DNA of 64,000 nucleotides from Streptomyces sp. CB02923 (GCF_001905005.1 NZ_LWKZ01000024.1:55367-119366), one strand, 5' to 3'. Counted from the first letter of the stretch, positions 44,070 to 54,916 are shown. Numbers and translations are program-made. The notes: generated by a model from the sequence alone, not told the origin.

Positions 44070-45038
44070 TCAGGAGAAGGGCGGCGGGGAGACGGGCTGG
44101 AAGCGGCGGCGGTATTCGGCGGGGGCGGCGCCCAGCGTGCGGGTGAACGCGCGGCGCATCGCCTCCGGAGTGCCGTATCCGCAGCGGCGGGAGATGCCCT
44201 CGATGCCGTCGGCGGTGTCTTCCAGGAGGCGCCGGGCGGCCTCCAGCCGTACCCGGTCGACGTAGCGGCCGGGTGTCATGCCGACCTCGGCGCCGAAGGC
44301 GCGGGCGAAGTGCCGGGGCGACAGGCCCGCGCGGCCGGCGAGCGTGTCGACGGACAGGTCGGCCGCCGGGTTCTCGGTGATCCACTGCTGGACGTCGCGC
44401 AGCGGGCGCCGGTCCGCGGTCTGGGCGGCGAGCTGGGCGCTGAACTGCGTCTGATTGCCGGGCCTGCGCAGGAAGACGACCAGGTGGCGGGCGATGTCCA
44501 GGGCGAGGCCGCGGCCGTGGTCCTCCTCGACCAGGGCCAGCGCGAGGTCGATGCCCGCCGTGACGCCCGCGGAGGTCGCCACGTCGCCGTCCCGTACGTA
44601 GATCGGCTCCGGCTCGACCCGTACGGCGGGGAACTGCTCGGCGAGCACGTCGCACCGGGACCAGTGGGTGGTGGCCCGGCGGCCGTCGAGCAGTCCGGCG
44701 GCGGCGAGCAGGAACGCTCCGGTGCACACCGCCACCTTGCGCCGGGCCCGCGGCGCGTTCGCGCGCAGCCAGTCGACGAGGCGGGGGTCGGGTGTCCGGG
44801 TGCCCCGGCCGCCGGGCACGAGGAGGGTGTGCGGCGTCCCGGCGTCGGCCAGCCGGAGGTCGGGGGCCACGGTCAGCCCGCTGCCCGTACGGACCGGGGC
44901 GCCGTCGAGCGAGGCGGTGCGGACCGGGTACGCGCCGGGTGTGCGCAGGGTGGCCCCGGTGAAGACCTCCAGCGGGCCGGTGACATCGAGGCTCTGTACG
45001 CCCTCGAAGAGGACGACCAGCACGTCGCGCTGTTCCAT
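44070..45038 (-). CDS. GlxA-family transcriptional regulator (DJ-1/PfpI domain + AraC HTH)
   Basis: 322 residues from ATG 45038 (MEQRDVLVVLFEG). The N-terminal DJ-1/PfpI domain (1-190) keeps the Cys elbow KVAVCTGAFLLAAAGLLDG. The C-terminal AraC domain (about 225-315) has two helix-turn-helix units: LSVDTLAGRAGLSPRHFARA and GIEGISRRCGYGTPEAMRRA. It likely senses a small metabolite and regulates adjacent genes. AGGA lies 8 nt upstream; in-frame upstream starts (45047, 45203) are less likely. It is divergent from the SCO6745-family gene. Confidence 0.92.
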   Translation of the reverse strand: MEQRDVLVVLFEGVQSLDVTGPLEVFTGATLRTPGAYPVRTASLDGAPVRTGSGLTVAPDLRLADAGTPHTLLVPGGRGTRTPDPRLVDWLRANAPRARRKVAVCTGAFLLAAAGLLDGRRATTHWSRCDVLAEQFPAVRVEPEPIYVRDGDVATSAGVTAGIDLALALVEEDHGRGLALDIARHLVVFLRRPGNQTQFSAQLAAQTADRRPLRDVQQWITENPAADLSVDTLAGRAGLSPRHFARAFGAEVGMTPGRYVDRVRLEAARRLLEDTADGIEGISRRCGYGTPEAMRRAFTRTLGAAPAEYRRRFQPVSPPPFS

Positions 45039-45192
45039 GACGACCATCCTGGGCGGGCGCGGCGATGGCGGCAATGACGAATAACCCACCTTTACGGCCA
45101 TCGGCGGACGGCGGGTGCCGGGTGCCGGGGCCCGGCGGGCGTGTCGAGGGCCTGCTCTCCGTTCCATACCAACGGGTCGGTAACCTGCGGTC

Positions 45193-46065
45193 ATGACCAC
45201 CACGACCTCGCTCCCCGAGCGCGCCGGCCGGCGTTGTCACAACGTCGTCAACCCGCTGCACTCGACCGTCTACTTCTCCCCGGACCTCGCGGCCGAACTC
45301 GCCGCCCTCGGCATCGAGGACCGCGGCGCCGCCTACTTCGCCGGCCGCGCCGCGGCCCTGGGCGCGGTGGGCCCCGGCACCGTCACCGCGACCTTCTACA
45401 ACTTCAAGCACGACCTGGTCGCCCGCCACATACCGCGGGTCTGGTCGGTGGCCTCGCCCGAAGACGTGCTGGCCGCGCGGCTGCGGGCCGTCGACAGCAC
45501 GCTGCGGCGGCTGCTCGGCGACGCCACGGTGGAGTCGCCGGAGATGGCCGAGGCGGCCCGGCTGGCGCTGCGCGCCGCCGAGGCGTGCACCCGGCACGCC
45601 CGCCCGCTGTACGCCGCGCACGCCGACCTGCCGGTGCCCGAGGCCCCGCACCTCGCCTACTGGCACGCGGCGACGCTGCTGCGCGAGCACCGCGGCGACG
45701 GCCACCTCGTGGCGCTGCTGAACGCCGACCTGAACGGGCTGGAGGCGCTGGTCACCCACACCGCCACCGACCGCGGCGCGGAGCGCTCGTGGATCCTGGC
45801 GACCCGCGGCTGGACGCTGGAGGAGTGGCAGGCCGCCGAGGAGGGGCTGCGCGGGCGCGGCATCCTGGACGAGGCGGGCGCGCTGACCGACGCGGGCACC
45901 AGGCTGCGCGCGGACCTGGAGGACACGACGGACCGGCTGGACCGGGCGCCGTACGAGCACCTGGGTGCGGCGGGCGTGGCCCGGCTCACGGAGCTGGCCA
46001 CCGGCTTCGTCCAGGCCGCGATGGCGGCGGGCGCGTTCCCCAAGGAGCTGCTCGGCAAGCGCTGA
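45193..46065 (+). CDS. SCO6745-family protein
   Basis: 290 residues. The N-terminal CHNVVNPLHSTVYFSPDLAAEL and the C-terminal helix TRLRADLEDTTDRLDRAPYEHL fit the actinobacterial SCO6745 family (hypothetical, sometimes called SalK-like). It is mainly helical. The region TRGWTLEEWQAAEEGLRGRG resembles a winged-helix/MarR-like fold. Function is unknown. The ATG is 154 bp from the divergent GlxA-type regulator, which could control it. No operon partner is evident. Confidence 0.85.
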   Translation: MTTTTSLPERAGRRCHNVVNPLHSTVYFSPDLAAELAALGIEDRGAAYFAGRAAALGAVGPGTVTATFYNFKHDLVARHIPRVWSVASPEDVLAARLRAVDSTLRRLLGDATVESPEMAEAARLALRAAEACTRHARPLYAAHADLPVPEAPHLAYWHAATLLREHRGDGHLVALLNADLNGLEALVTHTATDRGAERSWILATRGWTLEEWQAAEEGLRGRGILDEAGALTDAGTRLRADLEDTTDRLDRAPYEHLGAAGVARLTELATGFVQAAMAAGAFPKELLGKR

Positions 46066-46213
46066 GCCGTCGGACCCAACTCGCGGGTAGCACACGGAGG
46101 TTGACCGGTGCGCCGTACGGCTGTGCGGCGTCCCGCGCTCTACGGGCGTGCGGCGTCCCGCGCGCGGGGAAATCCAGGTGCGCGGGGCGGGCCGCCGCTG
46201 CCAGGCTGCGCCG

Positions 46214-46951
46214 GTGAATCGTCAACGGATCTCCCGGATCGCCCATACCGGTCACCCGATCGCGGCACCGCTCGACGACGACTCGGTACGGCAGCTGCTG
46301 GAGCACGCCCTGCCGCACGGCGACGAGCGCGTACTCGACCTCGGCTGCGGGGGCGGCGAGTGGCTGCTGCGCGCGCTGGCCCGGTATCCGCGGCTGCGGG
46401 CCGAGGGCGTCGACGTCTGCGTGAAGTCCCTGGCGCACGCCCGTACGGCCGCCGCCGCACAGGGCGTCGCGAGCCGACTCGCCCTGCACCACGGGGACGC
46501 CTCGGTCTTCCGCTCGCCGCACCCGTTCGGCCTGGTGCTCAGCGTCGGTGCCGCGCACGCCTTCGGCGGCCTGCTGCCCACACTGGCCGCCGTGCGCGAA
46601 CACTTGGCTCCCGGCGGGCGGGTCCTGGTCGGTGACGGGTTCTGGGAGCGTACGCCGTCCCGGCAAGCCGTCGACATGCTCGGTGACTTCACCGACCTGC
46701 CGACCACGCTGGAACGCGTCGCCGCGGACGGCTGGACGCCCGTACACGGGCACGTCAGCACGCGCCGGGAGCTGGACGACTACGAATGGTCCTGGACCGG
46801 GTCGCTGGCCTCATGGGCACTGGACCGCCCCGACGGTCCGGACCGCACCGAGGCGCTCGCGGCCGCCGAAACGCACCGCACGGAGTGGCTGCGCGTCTAC
46901 CGGGACAGCTGGGGATTCGTCAGCCTGGTGCTGCGCCGTACGGACGGCTGA
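46214..46951 (+). CDS. Class I SAM-dependent methyltransferase
   Basis: 245 residues from GTG 46214. The SAM motif I is VLDLGCGGGEWLLRALA (about 42-58), motif II is GVDVCVKSL, and VGAAHAFGG lies at motif IV. RVLVGDGFWERTP is typical of small-molecule methyltransferases of the Methyltransf_11/25 groups. The acceptor is unknown. An open frame upstream to 46148 lacks family-like sequence. The last codons (RRTDG) are part of the first unit of the 25-bp repeat that continues downstream. Confidence 0.85.
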   Translation: MNRQRISRIAHTGHPIAAPLDDDSVRQLLEHALPHGDERVLDLGCGGGEWLLRALARYPRLRAEGVDVCVKSLAHARTAAAAQGVASRLALHHGDASVFRSPHPFGLVLSVGAAHAFGGLLPTLAAVREHLAPGGRVLVGDGFWERTPSRQAVDMLGDFTDLPTTLERVAADGWTPVHGHVSTRRELDDYEWSWTGSLASWALDRPDGPDRTEALAAAETHRTEWLRVYRDSWGFVSLVLRRTDG

Positions 46952-47036
46952 GGCGCCTCGTCGTACGGACGGCCGAGGGGCTTCGTCGTACGGACGGCTG
47001 AGGCGCCTCGTCGTACGGACGGCCGAGGGGCTTCGT
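46937..47036. repeat. Alternating 25-bp tandem repeat (A-B-A-B)
   Basis: Four contiguous 25-bp units. Units 1 and 3 are identical (containing the palindrome GAGGCGCCTC), units 2 and 4 are identical (GAGGGGCTTC at that position), and all share CGTACGGACGGC. The array begins in the last codons of the methyltransferase gene. It is best explained as duplication of a 50-bp AB element. The A units could form small hairpins that act in termination. Confidence 0.9.
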
Positions 47037-47296
47037 CGTACCGGCGGATGGCGGCCGGAGCCGCTCCGCTGACACGCCCGGCCGCCGGTGCCCTCCCGGC
47101 GGGCCCGCCGCCCCCGGTGCGCGGTACGCCGCGCCCCGCCCGCCCCCTGCGTATCCCCACGTCCCGCAGGGACCGCTCCCGGGCGCGTGCGGCTTCTCAC
47201 ACCTGGCCGCGGTGGCCCGGGTCGCGCGACAGTGCGGCCCGCCAACCTGCACAATGCAGGCTCAAGCAAGCGCTGGAAGGCGGGGCAGGAATCAAC
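47037..47296. other. Intergenic region upstream of tex
   Basis: About 260 bp between the 25-bp repeat array and the tex start. It is GC-rich and should carry the tex promoter. A TTGCA or TATA-type promoter is not obvious. Confidence 0.4.
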
Positions 47297-49753
<2,457 letters not shown>

Positions 49754-49761
49754 GCCGGGGG

Positions 49762-49793
49762 CGGCCGGGGCCGGTGGTTGCCGGTCCCGGCCG
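49762..49793 (+). terminator. Hairpin terminator after tex
   Basis: A 13-bp stem (CGGCCGGGGCCGG with CCGGTCCCGGCCG, one G-U pair) has a 6-nt loop TGGTTG. It begins 8 nt after the tex stop. Confidence 0.7.
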
Positions 49794-49875
49794 TACGGGG
49801 TCCGGGCCGCGCCCTGCCGTACGGATACCGAGTCGCGCCCCGCTCAGGACACCGCGCCCCGACGCCCCGCACACG

Positions 49876-50148
49876 TCACTCCGGCGCGTCCTCGCGCGGT
49901 ACCGGCCCGGGGCCCTTCCGGTGCCGTCCGGCGCCCGGCTTCGCCACGTGGCTGACCCACCGGCCGTTCTCCTCGGAGACGTAGCTCTCCCCCGTGGGCG
50001 CTTCCTTGGCGCTGCGCCCGCGGGAGGCGGGGGCGGCCTCCTGCGCCGCGCGCTGTGCCCTGCGCTCCCGTTCGGGGCGGTTCTTCGACATGTCGTCACC
50101 CACGCCCATGTCGCCCACGCCCATGTCACCCATGCTCATGTCACCCAT
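49876..50148 (-). CDS. Small charged protein with N-terminal Met-Gly-Asp repeats
   Basis: 90 residues from ATG 50148, with GGGAG 6 nt upstream. The N-terminus is built of MGDMSMGDM-GVGDM-GVGDDM repeats from a roughly 15-bp DNA repeat. A basic, Glu/Arg/Ala-rich part (MSKNRPERERRAQRAAQ) follows, then a conserved-looking C-terminus (SYVSEENGRWVSHVAKPG). ATG 50091 (MSKNRP) could be the original start, with the repeat as an added leader; both are possible. No family is recognised and no membrane segment is seen. Confidence 0.6.
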   Translation of the reverse strand: MGDMSMGDMGVGDMGVGDDMSKNRPERERRAQRAAQEAAPASRGRSAKEAPTGESYVSEENGRWVSHVAKPGAGRHRKGPGPVPREDAPE

Positions 50149-50372
50149 GCCGGCTCCCTGCTCACGCTGGAATCGATGCCCCGGCGGTGTCGCCCGGCGC
50201 CCCTCCAGTACCGCACCGGCCCGGCACCGTCGGCATGCCCGGCGTGCCAAGCGGGTGGCGGCCGGCGGCAGCCGCCCGGCGCCCGTCGGCGGCACGCCTA
50301 CCCGCCGGCGGCGGGTTCAGGCCGGGACGTTACGGGCAGGGAAGGTGGGGCACTGGCTCTGGTTCGGCTGGG

Positions 50373-50585
50373 TTACAGCTCTCTGCTCAGCACTCGGTGC
50401 GGAAACGCGGCCCATTCGCCGGCGGTGAAGCACCGGGGCGCGCGCTCGGGGTGCTTGGAGTCGCGTACGGCGATGCCGCCGCCGGGGAGACCGGTGATCT
50501 CGGCGCGGTTGTGCTCGGCGCCGCCGGCCTTCGCCTTGCGCCAGGTGGCGGCGGAGAGGCAGGTGGCGCCCGACTTCGAGGCCAC
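50373..50585 (-). CDS. Orphan DUF397-domain protein
   Basis: 70 residues from GTG 50585. The C-terminal two-thirds fit DUF397: TWRKAKAGGAEHNRAEITGL, then GGGIAVRDSKHPERAP, then FTAGEWAAF. The Cys-Val-Glu of the usual core is replaced by His-Asn-Arg-Ala-Glu, so it is somewhat degenerate. No XRE regulator adjoins it, unlike the copy at 7915-8202. The start is uncertain: the open frame extends to 50729, but the ribosome site before 50585 is weak. It may be a decaying or trans-acting paralogue. Confidence 0.6.
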   Translation of the reverse strand: MASKSGATCLSAATWRKAKAGGAEHNRAEITGLPGGGIAVRDSKHPERAPRCFTAGEWAAFPHRVLSREL

Positions 50586-50756
50586 CTTCGTAGGAAAGGT
50601 CGCCCCTCGGTGCAAGTGGCCGCAATGCAAGGGCACTTGGAACAATCGTGCGCGGGCCGTGCCTGCGCACCGAAGGAGGCACACGTTCCTCAGCCAGCCC
50701 CTGACCGGCGTCCGTTCCGCCTCGACCACGACACGGACAGCAGCGACAAGCCCTGC

Positions 50757-50796
50757 TACCCCTACCCCCTACCCCCTACCCCCTACCCCCTACCCC
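50757..50796. repeat. 7-bp C-rich/G-rich tandem repeat (TACCCCC), G-quadruplex candidate
   Basis: Four exact TACCCCC units flanked by two TACCCC units. On the minus strand, the coding strand of the VanY-like gene, this is a run of GGGGG tracts separated by TA. The stop codon TAG (50783-50785) lies within the array, so the transcript would carry the G-tracts at its 3' end. Confidence 0.9.
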
Positions 50797-51469
50797 GCCC
50801 GAACGCCTCGACGGCCTCGCGCCGTTCCGGCTCGAAGGCGTCGATCGTCCCCGCGCCCATGCCCGGGGTGTCCCGCCAGGTCCGGAGCTTGCGGGCGACG
50901 CCGCGCACCTTGGGGTGGGACGGGGCCAGGGCGACTTCGAAGTGGGACTCCTGCGGGGTGCCGAAGTCGCCGCCCCAGGCGACGGCGCCGTCCAGCTCGG
51001 TCAGGATGTCCCGCACCACGATCAGCTCGTGCGGGTACAGCCCGCCCTTCACGCCCAGCGGGTAGGCGTGTGGCCGGATCGCGATCGCCGTTCCGGAGAG
51101 GTAGTTGGACTCGTGGGGCTGACGGATCGTGCGGGACGTGCGGTGGCCCGTCACGTCGTCCGCGCGGAGCTGGTCGATCTCGTAGTGGAAGCGGCGGGCG
51201 ACGTGCAGCAGGAGTATCGCGGCGTCGCCGCCCGCCAGGCGTACGGACTGGCCGCTGCCCTCAATGGGGTGGGTTTCGGCCTCGTCGAGGATCTTCCAGC
51301 CGTTGGCCGAGCGAGGGCCGCGCCAGGTGGTCGCCGGCTGGTCCGTGCGGAGCGCCTGGTCCGCGCGGAGTGGGGCGGCGACGGCCGTGGCGGGGGTGAG
51401 GGCCGGGAGACCCAGGGCGGCGGCCCCGGCCAAGGTGCCGAGCACGCGGCGTCTGCTCAGATCGTTCAT
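50783..51469 (-). CDS. Tat-exported VanY/M15-like protein, probably non-catalytic
   Basis: 228 residues. A Tat signal is visible (LSRRRVLGTLAGAAALG, cleavage near AVAAP). The C-terminal 110 residues fit the M15 D,D-peptidase fold: SNYLSGTAIAIRPHAYP, then AVAWGGDFGTPQESHFEVA. M15 enzymes use S-x-H-x-x-G-x-A-x-D to bind zinc; here the His is Tyr123 and the Asp is Ala130, while the later His176 (SHFEV) is kept. It therefore probably binds peptidoglycan or another ligand rather than cleaving it. The ATG overlaps the stop of the membrane-protein gene (ATGA). Confidence 0.8.
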   Translation of the reverse strand: MNDLSRRRVLGTLAGAAALGLPALTPATAVAAPLRADQALRTDQPATTWRGPRSANGWKILDEAETHPIEGSGQSVRLAGGDAAILLLHVARRFHYEIDQLRADDVTGHRTSRTIRQPHESNYLSGTAIAIRPHAYPLGVKGGLYPHELIVVRDILTELDGAVAWGGDFGTPQESHFEVALAPSHPKVRGVARKLRTWRDTPGMGAGTIDAFEPERREAVEAFGRGRG

Positions 51470-51888
51470 GAGGTGCCCTTCTTCTTAGTTCGGCGTGGGA
51501 CGACGGCCAGGCCCACGGCGTAGGCCAGACAGACGAGCGCCAGTACGGGGAGCGCGACGAGGACCGGGTTCACCCAGGCCGGCACCAGGTCGTAGCCCGC
51601 GTGACACTTGTCGTGCAGCGGGAACCAGCGCGTGTACTCATCGAAGTTCGCTGTGCGGTATGCCCGGTCGTAGGTCTCGCCCGCTCGGTGGCATGCCTCC
51701 TCCGGGTCCAGCGACGCCCCGGCGAGGGAGCCGACGAGGTAGGTGATGCCGGCGCCCAGCAGCAGGAGCAGCGCGCTCCAGGTGAACCAGGCGGGACTGC
51801 GCCGCCACGTGCCGGAGAGCAGCGGACGGCTCCAGAACCACAGTCCGGTCAGGAGAGGCAGGAGAATCGGGATGAGAATGACGGCCAT
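51466..51888 (-). CDS. Small membrane protein, unknown
   Basis: 140 residues. Three hydrophobic segments lie at about 1-20, 35-58 and 105-130. A loop of about 45 residues between the last two (EEACHRAGETYDRAYR, HDKCHAGYD) has two cysteines, suggesting an extracytoplasmic disulfide. The C-terminus is basic (PRRTKKK). The stop overlaps the Tat-protein start, so the two are co-translated and may work together in the envelope. I recognise no family. Confidence 0.75.
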   Translation of the reverse strand: MAVILIPILLPLLTGLWFWSRPLLSGTWRRSPAWFTWSALLLLLGAGITYLVGSLAGASLDPEEACHRAGETYDRAYRTANFDEYTRWFPLHDKCHAGYDLVPAWVNPVLVALPVLALVCLAYAVGLAVVPRRTKKKGTS

Positions 51889-51915
51889 GGGACAACCTTG
51901 CAGGAACTCGCCGTT

Positions 51916-54378
51916 CTACCGGGCCGCCGCCCGCTGCGCGGCCTGCTTGCGGTAGGTGGCCAGGTTCTTCTTGTACTGGGCGGCCAGGCTGTTCTCCAGG
52001 CCGATGAGGGCGAGCTGGCGGTCGGTGAAACCCTGGCAGAACAGGGCGAGTTTCTCCGTGTTGCCCGGCAGGAGGACGAAGTCCGCCGGCAGGGCTGCGC
52101 CCGCGCCTGTGATGAGCGCGAACCGGGCCGCGTTGACGGTGACGTCGGAGGGGCCGGCGAGGAGGTCCCAGCAGCAGGCGCGCGCGTTGGTGGCGTTCTG
52201 CCAGCGCTTGTCGAAGTGGCTGCGGAAGCGGGTGAGGCCGCCGCCGTTGTTGTAGTGCGCCTTCATCCAGTCGACGATGTTCCCGCCGCCTGCGACGTGC
52301 TTGGCCAGCAGGTAACCGTCGACGTCCTCAAGCATGTCCGTGTAGCCGAAGCTGGAGACGGTGCCGGGGATGGCCAGCTTGGCCTGGCAGAAAGCGAGCG
52401 GCGAGGCGTACTCGTCCACCGCGTTCCGCCAGTCCGCCCAGAAGGTCATGATGTCCCCGCCCCAGCCGGCGATGTCGCCGCCGGTGGACTCCTTTTTGTC
52501 GGACGGGTCGGAGTTCTCCATAAAGCCGTTGGCCGTGGCCATCAGGTGCGTCGCGTCGAGCTGGTACCCCGTGATGGGGTCGGTGAAGGAATCCCGGACC
52601 GACATGTCGCGGGAATTGCAGTACTTGACGAAATCCTCGTCGTAGCTGTCCGCCAGCCACCACCACTTCAGACCGCGGTACTTCTCGTGACGGATGTACT
52701 CCATCACCAATCGGCTGGCGTTGGTGCCGACGCCGTTCGACGACTTGTACGCGGTGGCGTGGTCGTACAGCCGCTGGACGTAGGCGATGTAACTGTCGGC
52801 GGGCCCGCCCGTTTTGTTCACCGAATCGACGCCCGGCTCGGTCTCCCGGCGCCAGACGTCCCGGTCCAGGTCGAAAGTGTCCGAACCGTTGGTGACCTTG
52901 AATTCCTTGATCTGGTTGATCGCCCAGTTGGCGGGCAACGGATAGCCGAGGTTTCCGGAGAAACCCCAGGACATTCCGGAGACGAAGGAGAAGCGCGCGC
53001 CGGTCTTGGCGGTGACGTTGATACACACGTTGCGTGAGCCGTAGACGCCGTGGAAGTACTTCTTTCCCCTGCTGGCGAGGCCGGCCACAACGCCGTTGAA
53101 GTAGGGGACGATGCCCTCGGGGTAGCTCTCCATCTCCCCCTGCTGAGCGTCGTAGTCGACAGCGAAGTAGATCGTGGTGCCCCGGTTGAAGCCGTATTTG
53201 GTGGCCAGGTCGTGCGCGTTGAGGGCGTGCTGGTAGCCCTGGGGGTAGGTGAAGTCGGCGAGCCGGCGGGCGTTGTCCTGGTAGATCGGGAAAACCCGCA
53301 GCTTGGCGGCGAAGATCTCCTTCAGCTCGCCGGGCTTGATCTCCTTGTCGAGGGTCGAGCCCGGCGGGTCGTAGAGGTAGCGGCCGACCAGGCGGTAACC
53401 GTTGTCGTACAGCCAGCGACCGCGTGCGGGGGTGATCTCGAACCTCGTGTCCGAACCGCTCGCCGCCCGGTCCGCGTTGCCCATGGACACCAGCAACTGC
53501 GACCAGGTGTCGTACTCGCCCACGCCGTAGGAGGCGTCGCCCTTCCCGTAGAGCTGGGAGAACCTCTGGAAGATCTCGACGAACTCCCGGGTCTTCGAGT
53601 CGAAGGTGCTCTTGAAGGACGTCCGGATCTCCTGGTCGTTGAGGCCACGCAGGATCACCGGCTCGTTGAAGACGCAGGCGGCCGTGAAGAGCTCGACGAA
53701 AATGCCGGAATCGCCCTCCCGCACGGTGTGGGAGCGCAGCCCGGCCTGGGTGCCGGGGCCGAAATTGCCGTTGGGGGTGAGGCCCAGTTCGTACTGGATG
53801 GCGATCACCAGGGACTTCTGCACGTCCCGGGAGTAGATGCCGTCGCACGGGCCGATCGAGTAGGCGTCCCGCTGCCAGTAGCGGCTGTTGAGCCACTGCT
53901 GAATGTTGCGGATCTTCTCCGTTCCGCCGGCCACGACGACGTACGCGTCCATGTTGAGGATGCATTTGAGAATCGCCGGGGTGACGGTTCCGCCGGCGGT
54001 GCCGACACCGCCGTCCGGGAGCCCCATGTTGACGCGGAGCGCCTTGACCGCCTCCGTGGTGACCGCGCCGAATTCACCGAATCCGTTCGCGCCCCAGTAA
54101 CCCTTGCAGAAGAGGCCGTGCTGAATGATCCGCACGATGTTGGAGTTCTTGTTCCAGCCGAACCCGATGTCGCCGAGAGCCTTGACCTTGCTCACCGTGC
54201 CGGGGCCGAAACTGGCCACCACCGGGGAAATGCCCAACTCGTGCTGCAAGCCCATGATCAGCGAATTCATGGTGGGCCAGCCGGTTTTGCCGTTTTCCGG
54301 GCACCGTACGTAGCCGGCCACGTTTCCGTATGTCGCGTTGACCCATTTCTGGGCGTCAAGCACCTTGTCGTCCGCCAC
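51916..54378 (-). CDS. DUF1906 glycoside-hydrolase-like protein with two peptidoglycan-binding-like domains
   Basis: 820 residues. Two similar N-terminal units (about 35-130 and 145-245) share a pattern such as QHELGISPVVASFGPGT and QYELGLTPNGNFGPGTQ, like peptidoglycan-binding domains. The DUF1906 (Rv2525c-type) domain lies at about 320-510 (YRLVGRYLYDPPG, TTIYFAVDYDA, FHGVYGSRNV, DFD-like FDLDRDVW). The last 290 residues are an unrecognised, Trp/Cys-rich domain (GLKWWWLADSYDEDF). No signal peptide is visible, which is odd for a wall-acting protein. GTG 54378 has GAGGTGA 7 nt upstream. Confidence 0.82.
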   Translation of the reverse strand: MADDKVLDAQKWVNATYGNVAGYVRCPENGKTGWPTMNSLIMGLQHELGISPVVASFGPGTVSKVKALGDIGFGWNKNSNIVRIIQHGLFCKGYWGANGFGEFGAVTTEAVKALRVNMGLPDGGVGTAGGTVTPAILKCILNMDAYVVVAGGTEKIRNIQQWLNSRYWQRDAYSIGPCDGIYSRDVQKSLVIAIQYELGLTPNGNFGPGTQAGLRSHTVREGDSGIFVELFTAACVFNEPVILRGLNDQEIRTSFKSTFDSKTREFVEIFQRFSQLYGKGDASYGVGEYDTWSQLLVSMGNADRAASGSDTRFEITPARGRWLYDNGYRLVGRYLYDPPGSTLDKEIKPGELKEIFAAKLRVFPIYQDNARRLADFTYPQGYQHALNAHDLATKYGFNRGTTIYFAVDYDAQQGEMESYPEGIVPYFNGVVAGLASRGKKYFHGVYGSRNVCINVTAKTGARFSFVSGMSWGFSGNLGYPLPANWAINQIKEFKVTNGSDTFDLDRDVWRRETEPGVDSVNKTGGPADSYIAYVQRLYDHATAYKSSNGVGTNASRLVMEYIRHEKYRGLKWWWLADSYDEDFVKYCNSRDMSVRDSFTDPITGYQLDATHLMATANGFMENSDPSDKKESTGGDIAGWGGDIMTFWADWRNAVDEYASPLAFCQAKLAIPGTVSSFGYTDMLEDVDGYLLAKHVAGGGNIVDWMKAHYNNGGGLTRFRSHFDKRWQNATNARACCWDLLAGPSDVTVNAARFALITGAGAALPADFVLLPGNTEKLALFCQGFTDRQLALIGLENSLAAQYKKNLATYRKQAAQRAAAR

Positions 54379-54916
54379 GGCACATCACCTCACGCTATCC
54401 GGTCACGCATGATCGCCATACATCGTTGAGCCGGCCCTCCGAAAAGAGACCCGGCTCACTTAAGCCGATCAAGGCAACGCTGAGGAGGGGAACGGGCAGG
54501 TCCGGGGCTCGGCCTCGAAAGCGCGCATCACTCAACGTGATCTTGCGGTCCGAGATCTCACGCTATATACGGATTCCCGGCTTCCCTCCGCATTCGGGGG
54601 ATTTCGGCCGGCCGGGACCGATCACACTCGGCCACTCGCCACGCGCCCGGCCCTCGTAACCTCCGGTGCGGCCGGCGGGTCGCCGGGGAGCCCGGAACGG
54701 TCGAGGGGCGGGCGCCGCGCGCCGACGCCTCGCTGCGAGCAGGAGCGGCTTCCGGCCAGGCGACCGCGGAAGGTGCAGGGCGGCGCGGAGCACGGAGAGT
54801 GGCGGGGGCGGTGGTGTGATCCTCGTCACCGTCAGGGGTCCGGCCTACCGGTAGGTAGGTAGGAGACGATCGGTGATCGCGCGGATCGTGGTGAACGCCT
54901 TCTGGCCGCGGCCCTG
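54379..54916. other. Intergenic region upstream of the DUF1906 gene
   Basis: About 540 bp with no supported gene. It should hold the minus-strand promoter of the DUF1906 gene. An inverted repeat TGAGCCGG/CCGGCTCA (54426-54457) and the palindrome at 54844 are the visible structures. A plus-strand GTG at 54873 has GGAG upstream and encodes VIARIVVNAFWPRP, but then runs antisense through the FUSC gene, so I do not call it. Confidence 0.5.
54844..54855. promoter_or_regulatory. Palindrome CCTACCGGTAGG with GTAG extension
   Basis: A perfect 12-bp palindrome is followed by two more GTAG units. The ACCGGT core is common in TetR-family operators. No regulated gene adjoins it at a normal distance, which makes it a possible relic. 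Confidence 0.35.

Noticed and set aside
46937..47036. Possible CRISPR array
   Set aside because: The 25-bp units are contiguous with no spacers, and no cas genes are present.
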